Source of the DNA: Haloferax sp. Atlit-12N | Lineage (GTDB): Archaea > Halobacteriota > Halobacteria > Halobacteriales > Haloferacaceae | Reading direction: 5' to 3' | NCBI RefSeq assembly: GCF_003383095.1 | Contig: NZ_PSYW01000002.1 | Coordinates: 124,001-188,000 of the forward strand | DNA: 64,000 bases | In this document: positions 25,340 to 34,727 of the stretch, one piece after another | Numbering within the stretch: position 1 is the stretch's first letter | Layout: the number at the start of each line of letters is the position of its first letter | The notes under the pieces: model-generated | What the model saw: the letters and a program-made list of their open reading frames with translations, nothing else | Database searches by the model: none | What the model was told of the DNA's origin: nothing | Program-made: the position numbers and the translations under genes

Positions 25340-28096
25340 TCAGTTCACGTCGATACCGAGGTCCGCCTCGTCGTCACCGATTTCGGCCTTGACGCGCTCG
25401 TGGAACTCCCGGAGCGCCGCGCTCTCGTCCTCGGCGAGAACCACGTCGCTCGCGGTCAGCGTGGCGAGGCCGAACGCCCGCGGCGTCGGCGACGAGACCT
25501 GATGGCCGACCACGTCCACGTCGCCCGCTCGAATCGCCGAAACCGCGTCCTCGATGGCGGCGAGGTTGAGTTTGTCTTCGAGAATCTCGCGGTAGGTCTC
25601 TTCCATCACGGCGAACTCGTCGAGGTCCTGCGCGAACGACAGCAACATCTCCGAGGAGACCTGCTGTTGGGCGGCGGACTTCTCGTAGCCCTTGTAGCGC
25701 TTGAGAATCATGAGCGACCGTGTCGCGTTGATGCGGAAGTAGCGCTTCAGGAGGTCGGTCCCGCCGAGGGCGGCCCGCAGGTCGTCCTCAACCTCTTCGG
25801 GCGTGAGGTCGCGGAGGACGCCCGCGAGGTCGACCTTGCGGTTGAGCGGCATCGAGAGCGAAAAGCCGTTGTCGGCGACGGCGACCTGCACGTTCGCGTT
25901 CGTCCGGCGGGCCGCGTGGTACGCGAGGAGCCGCGAGAGGCCGTCGTTGAACCGCCGGCCGTAGGTGCAGTGGACGTAGAAATGTCGGCGGTAGCTGTCG
26001 CGGTCGAGTTCGGTCTCCACGACGAGTCTGTCGGGGGTCGCCACGCTCTCGGGGCCGGCGTACCTGACCTGCTCGTCGAACATCCGCGTGACGGCGCGGA
26101 CGCTGTTCTCGTCGAGGGGGAACTCCCGGAGCCACGACCTGACGGCGGGCGCGCCGCCGGCGTCGAGTCGGTCCACGAGGTCGGCTTGGAACGCCGCGAG
26201 TTCGCGGCCGAGGTCGTACGAAAGCGGCAGGCGCTCGGAGAACCACGACGGGACCGTCGGGCGCTGTGAGGTGCGGTCCACGTACACCTTCGACCCGCGG
26301 CGGTAGCGGTAGGCGAAGTGGTCGCCGCCGAGGACGAACACGTCGCCTTTCTCCAGCGTGTCGAGGTAGCCCTCATCGAGCGTGCCGACCCACTGGTCGG
26401 CCCCGCGAACCAGCACGTCGCAGGTAAAGGAATCGGGAATCGTGCCGATGTTAGTCATGTAGATGACGCGGGCCATCCGACCGCGTTTGCCGATGAGGGG
26501 CTCGCCGACGGGGTACTCCTCGTAGTGGTGTTCGCCGTCCGGCGGGTCGTTGGTGTCGCGCCAGATTTTCGCGTAGACGTTCTTGTCTTCGAGGCCGTCG
26601 TAGTCGGCGGTGAGATAGCGGAACAGCCGCTCGAAGTCGTTGTCGGAGAAGTTCCGATAGGGGTAGGCCCGCCGGAGCGTCTCGCGGAGTTCCGACTCGG
26701 GGCGAATCGCGTTGATGGCCATCCCGTACACCTGCTGGGCGGCCACGTCGAAGGCGTTCTCGGGGATGAACACCCGGTCGACGAAGCCGGATTCGGCCTT
26801 CGAGAGCATCACCGCGCACTCGACGAGTTCGTCCCTGTCGAGGGCGATGACGCGGCCCTCGACCGTCTGACCGAGTTGGTGGCCGGCCCGGCCGACCCGC
26901 TGGAGGAGCGCGGCGACCGACTTGGGCGAGCCGACCTGCACGACGAGGTCGATGTGGGGCATGTCGATGCCGAGTTCGAGGCTCGTGGAGGTGGTGACGA
27001 CGCGCAACTCGCCCGCCTTCAGCTTCGACTCTATCTCCTGTCTGCGCTCTTTCGAGAGGCTCCCGTGGTGACAGCCGGAGTTCGACTCGTCGATGTCGTC
27101 GAACTCCTCGCGGAGGTTGTGGAGGACGCGCTCCGCGCCCGACCGCGTGTTGGTGAACACGAGCGTGTTCGTGTGCGAGGCCACGAGTTCGTGCAGGCGG
27201 TCGTAAAACCGGTTTTGGACCTCGCTTCGGGGGGTCCGAATCAGGTCGTCGGTCGGACACTCCAGTCGGACGTCGAAGTCGCGGACGAACCGCGTGTCGA
27301 CGAGTTCGTAGTCGCGGGGCTCGCCGTCCTCGCAGCCGACGAGGAACTCCGCGACCGTGTCGAGCGGCTCGACGGTGGCCGAACAGCCGATGCGCGTCGG
27401 CGACGACTCGGCGAGGTCTTCTAATCGCTCCAGCGACACCGACAGGTGGGTGCCGCGTTTGTTCTCCGCGAGGCTGTGAATCTCGTCGACGACGACGTAC
27501 TCGACGGTTCGGAGCTTCTCTTTGAACTTCGGTGAGTTGAGCAGAATCGCCAGCGTCTCGGGCGTCGTGTTGAGGATGTGCGGCGTCTCCGACAGCATCT
27601 TCTGGCGGTCCGCGGAGGAGGTGTCGCCGTGGCGGATGGCGTGTCTGATGTCCACCGTCTCGCCGCGGCCCTCGGCGATGTCGGCGATGCCAGAAAGCGG
27701 CTCGGTCAGGTTCCGGTGGATGTCGTTTGCGAGTGACTTCAGCGGCGAGACGTAGAGGCAGTACACCGAGTTGTCGAGGCCGTCGGGCGACTCGCGCTCC
27801 CGGCGGAACAGCTCGTTGATGATGGCGGTAAAAGAGGCGAGCGTCTTTCCCGACCCCGTCGGCGCGCAGATGAGGGCGTTATCGCCGTCGTGGATGCGCG
27901 GGATGGCCCCGCGCTGTGGCGGGGTGAAAAAGCCGCCGTTGCCGGGGACGAACTCCCCGAACCGGTCGACCCACCACTCCTGGACGGCGGGCTCTAACAG
28001 GTCGAGCACGTCCTCGTCGGCGACCGACACCGACTCGGGGTCGAACTCGTAGTCGCCGCCTCTCGACGCGAGAAGCGAGCGGCCGCGCCGGGTCAT
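25340..28096 (-). CDS. lhr: Lhr-family ATP-dependent helicase
   Basis: A 918-residue superfamily 2 helicase. Walker A APTGSGKT sits near residues 79-86, then VSPLKSLANDI, TTPETLAILL, the DEIH box in VVVDEIHSLAENKRG, SATV, and in the second RecA domain TSLELGIDMPHIDLVVQVGSPKS and QRVGRAGH. A winged helix and the long Lhr-core C-terminal domain follow. Archaeal Lhr proteins unwind DNA and DNA-RNA hybrids in repair or recombination; the preferred substrate here cannot be read from sequence. It converges on the Dna2-like gene with 52 bases between their stops. Confidence 0.94.
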   Translation of the reverse strand: MTRRGRSLLASRGGDYEFDPESVSVADEDVLDLLEPAVQEWWVDRFGEFVPGNGGFFTPPQRGAIPRIHDGDNALICAPTGSGKTLASFTAIINELFRRERESPDGLDNSVYCLYVSPLKSLANDIHRNLTEPLSGIADIAEGRGETVDIRHAIRHGDTSSADRQKMLSETPHILNTTPETLAILLNSPKFKEKLRTVEYVVVDEIHSLAENKRGTHLSVSLERLEDLAESSPTRIGCSATVEPLDTVAEFLVGCEDGEPRDYELVDTRFVRDFDVRLECPTDDLIRTPRSEVQNRFYDRLHELVASHTNTLVFTNTRSGAERVLHNLREEFDDIDESNSGCHHGSLSKERRQEIESKLKAGELRVVTTSTSLELGIDMPHIDLVVQVGSPKSVAALLQRVGRAGHQLGQTVEGRVIALDRDELVECAVMLSKAESGFVDRVFIPENAFDVAAQQVYGMAINAIRPESELRETLRRAYPYRNFSDNDFERLFRYLTADYDGLEDKNVYAKIWRDTNDPPDGEHHYEEYPVGEPLIGKRGRMARVIYMTNIGTIPDSFTCDVLVRGADQWVGTLDEGYLDTLEKGDVFVLGGDHFAYRYRRGSKVYVDRTSQRPTVPSWFSERLPLSYDLGRELAAFQADLVDRLDAGGAPAVRSWLREFPLDENSVRAVTRMFDEQVRYAGPESVATPDRLVVETELDRDSYRRHFYVHCTYGRRFNDGLSRLLAYHAARRTNANVQVAVADNGFSLSMPLNRKVDLAGVLRDLTPEEVEDDLRAALGGTDLLKRYFRINATRSLMILKRYKGYEKSAAQQQVSSEMLLSFAQDLDEFAVMEETYREILEDKLNLAAIEDAVSAIRAGDVDVVGHQVSSPTPRAFGLATLTASDVVLAEDESAALREFHERVKAEIGDDEADLGIDVN

Positions 28097-28186
28097 TACC
28101 TCGGGGTTAGCCTGCGCGGGTATGAGGGTTGTGCCTGTGGCCGCGGTGGTCGGAGCCGACGCCGCGCCCGAAGGGGCCGTCCCCCG

Positions 28187-29311
28187 TCAGTCGTCAAGTC
28201 GCGGGTCCACGACGGTTCGGAGGGCGTCGCCGAGGACGCTGAACGCGACGACCGTCACGCAGAGCGCGACGACCGGAGCGGCGGATATCCACCACGCCCG
28301 CGGGAACTCGGCCATCCCGGTCTTAATCGTCCGCCCCCACGACCCGGAGGTGACGACGGTCAGTTCCATGTACGACAGCGCCGCCTCTACGAGCAGGAGC
28401 ATCGGAATCTGTCGCGTGACGGCGGTGGCGATGGGTCCGGAGAGCTTCGGCAGGATGTGTCGCCGGAGGACGTGGAGCGTGCCCGCGCCGACGACGGTGG
28501 CCGCGGTGACGCTGTCGCTCGCCTTCAGGTGGACCGTCTCGTTGCGGACGATGCGCGCGACGCTCCCCCAACTCGTCAGGCCGAAGACGGCGACGAGGAG
28601 GAACTGGCTCTCGCCGGCGAGGAAGCTGGCGATGACGTAGATGACGAACGCGGGGAGCGTCTGCTGTACGTCCACGACGCGCATCAGGAGGCTGTCGGTC
28701 AGCCCGCCTCGGTAGCCCGCGACGACGCCGACGGTCGTGGCGACGGGGACGATGAGCGCCGCGACGATGGTCGCGAACGTCAGCGCCTCGCGCATCCCGA
28801 ACAGGACGAGCGTCAGCACGTCGCGGCCGATGCCGGTCGTTCCGAGTGGGTGGGCCCACGTCCCGGAACACCGGCCGGCCGCGAGGGTGCCGAGGCAGTC
28901 GTCGGTGAACGTGCTCGCGACCGTCGCGTACACGGGCGGTTGGTTGGTCGCGTCGAGGTCGTACGACAGGTCGATGAACGCGGGCGCGACCAGTCCGACG
29001 ACGACGAACAGGCCGACCCACAGCAGGCTGAACGCGACCAGCGGCCGCTCTCGCGCGTGGTTCACCATGGGCTTCGCCCGCTCGGGCTCGGCGACGAGCG
29101 GGGCGACGCCGTAAGCGCACAGGAGGAACAGCGCGGGGACGAAAAGCAGGTCGATGCGGCGGAGGTCGCCGACGAACGGCAGGGGGTCAACCGCCGACGA
29201 GTACCACGCCAGCGCCGCGAACGCGAGCAGGCCGACGGCGACGACGACCGGCTTCAAGTCGCGGCTCTCGGTACGGCCGCGGGTCGCGCTCCCGGTGGCG
29301 GTATCGCTCAT
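28187..29311 (-). CDS. ABC transporter permease, DppC/OppC type
   Basis: A 374-residue inner-membrane permease of the dipeptide/oligopeptide type. Two N-terminal helices (VVVAVGLLAFAALAWY, LLFVPALFLLCAYGVAP) precede the usual DppC helix at about 98-115. The family signature appears as HPLGTTGIGRDVLTLVLFGMREALTFATIVA, and the EAA loop region as HVLRRHILPKLSGPI with SGSWGRTIKTG. The two extra N-terminal helices are unusual. It overlaps the upstream DppB-type gene by four bases. No ATPase or substrate-binding protein gene is within reach, so the substrate is unknown. Confidence 0.9.
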   Translation of the reverse strand: MSDTATGSATRGRTESRDLKPVVVAVGLLAFAALAWYSSAVDPLPFVGDLRRIDLLFVPALFLLCAYGVAPLVAEPERAKPMVNHARERPLVAFSLLWVGLFVVVGLVAPAFIDLSYDLDATNQPPVYATVASTFTDDCLGTLAAGRCSGTWAHPLGTTGIGRDVLTLVLFGMREALTFATIVAALIVPVATTVGVVAGYRGGLTDSLLMRVVDVQQTLPAFVIYVIASFLAGESQFLLVAVFGLTSWGSVARIVRNETVHLKASDSVTAATVVGAGTLHVLRRHILPKLSGPIATAVTRQIPMLLLVEAALSYMELTVVTSGSWGRTIKTGMAEFPRAWWISAAPVVALCVTVVAFSVLGDALRTVVDPRLDD

Positions 29312-30300
29312 GGCGCGCCTCCGTCGTCGCCGATTCGCGGGTCGAGGAGCGTGTTCGCGACCTCTTGGAGGAAGTTGGCACCGATGCCCGCGAGCGCGAC
29401 GACCATCGTCATCCCGAGGACCACGGGCATGTCGCGGTCGAGGACGGCCTGATACGTGAGGAAACCGACGCCGGGGACGTTGAACACGTACTCGACGACG
29501 AACACGTTGACGACGAGAATGGCGATGAGGTCCGCGAGCGACACCGCGAGCAGCGGGACCGCGGCTACCCGGAGGACGTACCACATGACTTTCCGGCGAC
29601 TCACGCCGACGGCGCGGTGCTGTCGCACGAAGTCGGACTGGAAGTACTCGCTTCCCTTCGTCCGGGCGTACCGGAGTTGGCCGGCGAAGACGTTCACCGC
29701 GACGATGACGGCCGCGGGGGCGAGGAACAACAGTACCTCGGGAGAGAAGGGACCGGTCGTCGGCAGGCGGTCGGGGAACCACGAGAGCTTCGGAGCGACA
29801 GTGACGAAGAAGACGGCCGCCAGCCAGAAACTCGGGACGCCGAAGGCGGCGTACGAGAGGACCGATAGGCCGCGGCCGGCGTTCGACGCCGAGTCGCGAG
29901 CGGTCGACAGGCCGGCCCAGATGCCGCCGGCCGTGCCGACGACGACGCCGGGGACGACGTACGAGAGCGTGTACGCCAGCCCTTCGCGGACCATCGACAG
30001 CACCGAGCGCCCGGTCGCGAACGAACGCCCCCAGTCGAGGACGGTGATATCGACCAGCCAGCGCGCGTACCGTGTCGTGACGGGCACGTCGAGGTTACGG
30101 GCGGCGCGGTAGGCGCGGAGTTTCGCTTCGAGTTGGTCGCCGCGGCCCTGCCGGACGAGGCTGTGCGCGAGCGCGGCCTCGCCGGGGTCCGGGGTGAGCG
30201 CGATGACGACGAATGCGAGCGTCACCACCGCGTAGACCGCGACGACGGCGAAAATACCGTGCGAGAGGAAGGTGCGAATGCGGGACACAATCTCACCCAC
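29308..30300 (-). CDS. ABC transporter permease, DppB/OppB type
   Basis: A permease of about 330 residues with six predicted helices and the DppB hallmarks: DITVLDWGRSFATGRSVLSMVREGL, YTLSYVVPGVVVG, LSYAAFGVPSFWLA, and NVFVVEYVFNVPGVGFLTYQAVLDRDMPVVLG near the C-terminus. The start is open. A TATA-like AAAATATT at 30322-30330 on this strand would place the transcript start near 30300, favouring a leaderless GTG there; ATGs at 30312, 30321 and 30333 would add up to 11 residues. It pairs with the DppC-type gene by a four-base overlap. Confidence 0.87.
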   Translation of the reverse strand: MGEIVSRIRTFLSHGIFAVVAVYAVVTLAFVVIALTPDPGEAALAHSLVRQGRGDQLEAKLRAYRAARNLDVPVTTRYARWLVDITVLDWGRSFATGRSVLSMVREGLAYTLSYVVPGVVVGTAGGIWAGLSTARDSASNAGRGLSVLSYAAFGVPSFWLAAVFFVTVAPKLSWFPDRLPTTGPFSPEVLLFLAPAAVIVAVNVFAGQLRYARTKGSEYFQSDFVRQHRAVGVSRRKVMWYVLRVAAVPLLAVSLADLIAILVVNVFVVEYVFNVPGVGFLTYQAVLDRDMPVVLGMTMVVALAGIGANFLQEVANTLLDPRIGDDGGAP

Positions 30301-30393
30301 GACAAGAATCATGTCTACCATCAATATTTTCATTCCCGTTGACTCGTTCGCGCGAGCACAAGGACTAACGCCGCCGCCGTGGTAGCTCTGCGC

Positions 30394-31140
30394 ATGCGCG
30401 TCACGTTCCTCGGCACCGGTAGTGCGATGCCCGTCACCGGCCGCGCCCAGACCGGACTCCTCCTCGAATCGGACGGCAACGCCCTCCTCGTGGACTGCGG
30501 GTCGGGCGTCCTCGCCCGCCTCGCCGAGACGGAGGTCGACTACGAGGGTGTCTCGTCGGTCCTCCTCACGCACCACCACCTCGACCACGTGTCGGACCTC
30601 ATGGCGCTCGTGAAAGCCCGGTGGCTCGCCGGACAGGACCGCCTCGAAATCGTCGGTCCAGAGGGGACCGAGGAACTCGTCGAGGGACTGCTCGACGTCC
30701 ACGACTACCTCCGGGGCCGCCTCGACATCCAGATTCGGGAGGTCGGCCCGACCGAGTTCGGCGTCGCCGGCTTCGACGTGATGGGGTTCGAGGTCCGCCA
30801 CTCGATGCCGACGCTCGCCTACCGCTTCAGCAACGAGCGGGGCGAGGCCGACTTCGTCTTCTCGGGGGACACAGAGGCGTTCTCCGCCCTCGGCGACTTC
30901 GCCGACGGCGCGAGCGTCCTCGCGCACGACTGCTCGTTCCCGGACGACGTGGACGTGTCGAACCATCCGACGCCGTCGCAGGTGGGCGAGGCACTCGCCG
31001 GATGGGACATCGATTCGGTCTTCCTGACACACCTCTACCCGCACGCCGACCGCGTCACCGACGACCTGCGGGCGAGCGTGAGCGAACACTTCGACGGCGA
31101 GGTCCGGGTCGCAAAAGACGGCTTGGTCGTCGAACTCTGA
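30394..31140 (+). CDS. Metallo-beta-lactamase fold hydrolase, RNase Z-like
   Basis: A 248-residue MBL-fold protein. The metal-binding motif HHHLDH lies near residue 58 (LLTHHHLDHVSDL), with further ligands in RHSMPTLAYR, VFSGDT and THLYPHAD. The N-terminus MRVTFLGTGSAMP is typical of the RNase Z/ElaC branch, but the length is short and the exosite arm of true tRNase Z is not evident, so tRNA 3' processing should not be assumed. The ATG at 30394 is chosen on that conserved start. It is convergent with ipk, 12 bases apart. Confidence 0.87.
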   Translation: MRVTFLGTGSAMPVTGRAQTGLLLESDGNALLVDCGSGVLARLAETEVDYEGVSSVLLTHHHLDHVSDLMALVKARWLAGQDRLEIVGPEGTEELVEGLLDVHDYLRGRLDIQIREVGPTEFGVAGFDVMGFEVRHSMPTLAYRFSNERGEADFVFSGDTEAFSALGDFADGASVLAHDCSFPDDVDVSNHPTPSQVGEALAGWDIDSVFLTHLYPHADRVTDDLRASVSEHFDGEVRVAKDGLVVEL

Positions 31141-31152
31141 GTTCGGCTCCGA

Positions 31153-31899
31153 CTATTCTCCGCGGATGAAGGTTCCGGGCGACTCGCCGGCGACGAACGC
31201 CGACAGCCCCTCGGGGCCGAAGACGTGCGCCGGCGCGCCGAGCGCGAGCAGTTTTCTGACTTTCGCGGCCATGCCGCCGGTCACGTCGGTGGAGTCCGAC
31301 CCGCCGAGCGCGTCGGCCGCGTCCGCGAACGCCGTAATCTCCGGAATCACGTCGCCGTCGGCGTCGAGCACGCCGGGGACGGTCGAACAGAGGCCGACGC
31401 GGTCCGCGCCGAGACCGGACGCGAGCGACACCACGAGGTCGTCGCCGCTGACGATGGTCGCGCCCTTCCCCGCGTGCGCGATGACATCTCCGTGGAGGAC
31501 CGGGACGAAGCCCTCGTCGAGCATCGTCTCGGTCGCCGCGAGGGGAAGCGACAGCGAGCCGTCGGCCTCGCGCGCGCCGGCCGAGAGCGGGTGGACCGGC
31601 AGGGCCGCGACGCCGCGGTCCGCGAGGGCGTCGAGGACGGCGTCGTTGAGTCGCTTCATCGCGTCGTGGATGGCGCGCACGCCGCGGGCGTCGTGGCTTC
31701 CGGACTCCGAGGAGACGCCGTGTTCGGCGGCGTGGTGGTGGCCGAAGCTTCCCCCGCCGTGGACGACGACGACGCGGCCCGACTCGGCGAGGGTCGCGAC
31801 CGCGTCCGCCGCGGCCGCCAGTCCCTCCTCGTCCACCGTCTCCGGTTCGTCCTTGTCGGTGACGACGCTCCCGCCGAGTTTGAGGACGACGAGGCTCAC
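31153..31899 (-). CDS. ipk: Isopentenyl phosphate kinase
   Basis: A 248-residue kinase of the amino acid kinase fold, converting isopentenyl phosphate to isopentenyl diphosphate, the last step of the archaeal mevalonate route. It shows LVVLKLGGSVVTDKDEPE, the substrate loop VVHGGGSFGHHHA with the conserved histidine near residue 54, LHGDVIAHAG, IVSGDDLVV and a C-terminal DVTGGMAAKVRKL. It overlaps the mvk gene by four bases, so both enzymes of isoprenoid precursor supply are made together. Confidence 0.95.
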   Translation of the reverse strand: MSLVVLKLGGSVVTDKDEPETVDEEGLAAAADAVATLAESGRVVVVHGGGSFGHHHAAEHGVSSESGSHDARGVRAIHDAMKRLNDAVLDALADRGVAALPVHPLSAGAREADGSLSLPLAATETMLDEGFVPVLHGDVIAHAGKGATIVSGDDLVVSLASGLGADRVGLCSTVPGVLDADGDVIPEITAFADAADALGGSDSTDVTGGMAAKVRKLLALGAPAHVFGPEGLSAFVAGESPGTFIRGE

Positions 31900-32969
31900 G
31901 CTGAGTCACCCCGGTCGGATTCGGGGCCCTCGTCGTCAACCTCGGCCCCGGGTGGGACCTCGACTCTGACGCCCTCGGTGGCGAGTTCGGCGCGGAAAGC
32001 GTCCTCGCAACCGGGGGTGAACCGGAGCGCAGTCTGGGTCTCGGGCGTCGGGTCCAAGGAGACGATACAGCCGCCGCCGCCAGCGCCGGTCAGTTTCGCG
32101 CCGTACGCGCCGGCCTCGCGGGCGGCCCACACCATCGAGTCGAGCGAGCGCGAGGAGACGCCGAGGGCCTCCAAGAGGCCGTGGTTGAAGTTCATGAACC
32201 GGCCGAGTTCGGAGAGGAGTTCCTCCGGCGGTTCGTCGGCATCGGGGTCCGCCTCGGCGAGGAGTTCCTCACCCCGGCGGACGATGTCACCGACGGTCGA
32301 GACGGTGTCGGCGGCGAAGTCGTACTCCTCGCGGAGCGCGCGGACGCCGGAGACGAGCGCGCCGGTGTCGCCCGCGCCGCCGTCGAAGCCGATGACGAAC
32401 GGGAGGGGCGGCGCGTCGATGGTCCGACAGTCGTCGCCCTCGACGCGGACGGCCCCGCCCATCGCGGAGCAGAAGGTGTCGGCGCGGGACGCCTGCCCGT
32501 CTTGGACCTCGTGTTCGGCTTGGTAGGCGCGTTCTGCGATTTCGCGAGGCGTGAGTTCGACGCCGAGTTCGCGGGTCGCGGCGTCGATGCCGGCGACGAC
32601 GACGGCCGCGGAGGAGCCGAGGCCGGCCCCGAGCGGGATGTCGCTCTCGACGGTGATGTCGAAGCCGGCGTCGGGCGCGTCGGCGGCGTCGCGGGCCTGG
32701 TCGACCGCGGCGTCGATGTAGCCCATCGCGGCCTCCACGAGCGGTGCCGGTACGTCCACGTCGGGCCGGTCGCCGGTCGAGCCGCGGTACTCGACGGTGA
32801 AGCCGTTGAGACTCAGATCCTCGGCGCGGACGCGGACGTGGTCGTCGTCGCGGGCGGAGACGGTGACGGTCGCCCGGCGCTCGACCGCGCAGGGGACCGC
32901 CGGCTCGCCGTAGACGACTGCGTGCTCCCCGAACAGGTACACCTTGCCGGGAGCGCTCGAAACGGTCAT
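31896..32969 (-). CDS. mvk: Mevalonate kinase
   Basis: A 357-residue GHMP kinase that phosphorylates mevalonate using ATP. The family motifs are SAPGKVYLFGEHAVVYGEPAV near the N-terminus, the nucleotide loop IPLGAGLGSSAAVVVAG in the middle, and KLTGAGGGGCIVSL towards the C-terminus. An acidic tail of about 25 residues follows. It is the first gene of a two-gene unit with ipk, supplying isoprenoids for archaeal ether lipids, carotenoids and quinones. Confidence 0.96.
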   Translation of the reverse strand: MTVSSAPGKVYLFGEHAVVYGEPAVPCAVERRATVTVSARDDDHVRVRAEDLSLNGFTVEYRGSTGDRPDVDVPAPLVEAAMGYIDAAVDQARDAADAPDAGFDITVESDIPLGAGLGSSAAVVVAGIDAATRELGVELTPREIAERAYQAEHEVQDGQASRADTFCSAMGGAVRVEGDDCRTIDAPPLPFVIGFDGGAGDTGALVSGVRALREEYDFAADTVSTVGDIVRRGEELLAEADPDADEPPEELLSELGRFMNFNHGLLEALGVSSRSLDSMVWAAREAGAYGAKLTGAGGGGCIVSLDPTPETQTALRFTPGCEDAFRAELATEGVRVEVPPGAEVDDEGPESDRGDSA

Positions 32970-33077
32970 ACCCCGGAGTTGCTACGGGATTCGCTTAAGG
33001 GTATCCGACCGCGGCCGAATCCGGCGGTGGTCGTCGGCGGGAACGGTCGCAGAAAAACGGTGCTCGGGGACGCCGGC

Positions 33078-33416
33078 TCAGGCGTCGATTTCGACTTCGT
33101 CGCGCTCCTCGTCGTCGAGGTCGGCCAGTTCGTCGAGGTCGTCGCCGCCGCCGCGGATGTAGCGGACCGCCGCCGCGATGCCGACGAGGAGGACCAGCCC
33201 GACGAGTAGCCCCACTCCGGGGCGGCCGCCCGACTCGGCCTCGTCGGCCTCGTCGTCGTCGAATTCGACATCGTAGTCGTCGTAGTCGTCGTACGATTCG
33301 TCGTCAGCTTCGAGTTCCATCTCGCTGCCGCCCTTGGAGAGGAGCGGCGCGCTGTTGGTCGGGCTGAACTCGAAGCCGTCGTGCAGGTGGACCTCGAAGA
33401 GGGTGAAGTCGGCCAT
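33078..33416 (-). CDS. Acidic single-pass membrane protein, function unknown
   Basis: A 112-residue protein. It starts with a conserved-looking amphipathic stretch (ADFTLFEVHLHDGFEFSPTNSAP), then an Asp/Glu/Tyr-rich low-complexity segment, one membrane helix (VGLLVGLVLLVGIAAAVRYI) and an acidic tail after GGGDDLDELADL. The N-terminal segment should lie on one face of the membrane as a small soluble domain. A second ATG two codons upstream (33422) is possible; a TATA-like CATATCC near 33445 fits either. No function can be inferred from the divergent M42 peptidase next to it. Confidence 0.72.
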   Translation of the reverse strand: MADFTLFEVHLHDGFEFSPTNSAPLLSKGGSEMELEADDESYDDYDDYDVEFDDDEADEAESGGRPGVGLLVGLVLLVGIAAAVRYIRGGGDDLDELADLDDEERDEVEIDA

Positions 33417-33566
33417 ACCCATCAGTACGCTCACAAGATGGATATGCCTTGTGGCGATTGGGCGATACGGACCATCGCGGGGCGCGACGACCTCGCTCTG
33501 CGGCGACCCTCGGTTGAGTGCGCTGGATTCGCTGTGTTCTTGTCCCGCCGCCCGCGAACGTCCCGT

Positions 33567-34631
33567 ATGGACGACGACCGACGCGCCTTCCTCGAAGACC
33601 TGCTCACCACACCCAGCCCGTCCGGCTACGAGGTCGCCGGCCAGCGCGTGTGGGTGGACTACGTCTCGCAGTTCGCCGACGACGTGACGGTCGACGACTA
33701 CGGCAACGCCGTCGCGGTCCACGAGGGCACCGGCGAGGGCCCCGAAATCGCCTTCACCGGCCACGCCGACCAAATCGGCTACATCGTCCGCGACATCGAC
33801 GACGACGGCTTCGTCCGCATCGGCCCCATCGGCGGCGCGGACCGCACCGTCTCGAAGGGCCAGCACGTGACGGTCCACGGCGACGACGGCGACGTGGCGG
33901 GCGTCATCGGCCAGACCGCCATCCACCTCCGCGACGTGGGGAGCGAGGAGTACGACGACCTCGAAGAGCAGTTCGTCGACATCGGCGCGACGAGCAAGGG
34001 CGACGCGAAGGACCACGTCGAAGTCGGCGACCCCGTGACGGTCGAAGCGCGGGTCCGCGACCTCGCGGGCGACCGCGTCGCGGCCAACGGGATGGACAAC
34101 CGCGTCGGCACGTGGTCGGCCGCGGAGGGCCTCCGAGCCGCCGTCGAGGCCGGCGTGGACGCGACGGTGTACGCCGTCAGTACCGTCCAGGAGGAAGTCG
34201 GCGTGCAGGGCGCGAAGATGGTCGGCTACGACCTCGACCCCGACGCGATGGTCGCCGTCGACGTGACCCACGCCACGGACAATCCCGACGTGCCCGGCAA
34301 GCGCAAGGGCCCGGTCGAACTCGGCGAGGGACCGGTCGTCTCCCGTGGGAGCGCGAACCACCCGAACGTCGTCTCACTCGCCCGCGACGCGGCCAAAGAC
34401 GCTGACATCGGCGTCCAACTGCAGGCCGCCGGCATCCGCACGGGCACCGACGCCGACGCCTTCTACACGAGTCGCTCCGGCATCCCGTCGCTCAACATCG
34501 GCATCCCGAACCGCTACATGCACACGCCCGTGGAGGTCGTCTCCACGAGCGACCTCGACGACGTGGCCGAACTTCTCGGGTCGATGGCCGCGCTCGCGGG
34601 CGACGTGGAGTCGTTCGGCGTCGAACTGTAA
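33567..34631 (+). CDS. M42-family (TET-like) metallo-aminopeptidase
   Basis: A 354-residue cytosolic peptidase of family M42, which form tetrahedral self-compartmentalised aminopeptidases acting on short peptides. Metal ligands and the catalytic acid are in GHADQIGYIV, ANGMDNRVGTW, STVQEEVGVQGA and VAVDVTHATDNPD; a final His lies in NRYMHTPVEVVS. The length is standard. The ATG at 33567 begins the conserved region RRAFLEDLLTTPSPSGYE; longer frames extend into the divergent promoter region and are rejected. Confidence 0.93.
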   Translation: MDDDRRAFLEDLLTTPSPSGYEVAGQRVWVDYVSQFADDVTVDDYGNAVAVHEGTGEGPEIAFTGHADQIGYIVRDIDDDGFVRIGPIGGADRTVSKGQHVTVHGDDGDVAGVIGQTAIHLRDVGSEEYDDLEEQFVDIGATSKGDAKDHVEVGDPVTVEARVRDLAGDRVAANGMDNRVGTWSAAEGLRAAVEAGVDATVYAVSTVQEEVGVQGAKMVGYDLDPDAMVAVDVTHATDNPDVPGKRKGPVELGEGPVVSRGSANHPNVVSLARDAAKDADIGVQLQAAGIRTGTDADAFYTSRSGIPSLNIGIPNRYMHTPVEVVSTSDLDDVAELLGSMAALAGDVESFGVEL

Positions 34632-34698
34632 GCGGGCGGACGGCGGCCCGGCGCGCTGTGCGTAGTTGTCGCACACGACTCCGGGCGAAAGAAAACCG

Positions 34699-34704
34699 TT
34701 AAAA
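34699..34704 (+). promoter_or_regulatory. TATA box of rpl11
   Basis: TTAAAA within CCGTTAAAAGTCGCC starts 29 bases before the rpl11 ATG, implying a leaderless or nearly leaderless transcript. The same core at the same distance precedes the zinc-finger gene at 39115. Confidence 0.65.
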
Positions 34705-34727
34705 GTCGCCACACGGTGTTTCCACGT

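Noticed and set aside
30394..31140. tRNase Z
   Set aside because: The MBL fold and N-terminus resemble the group, but the protein is short and the tRNA-binding exosite is not visible, so only an RNase Z-like hydrolase is called.
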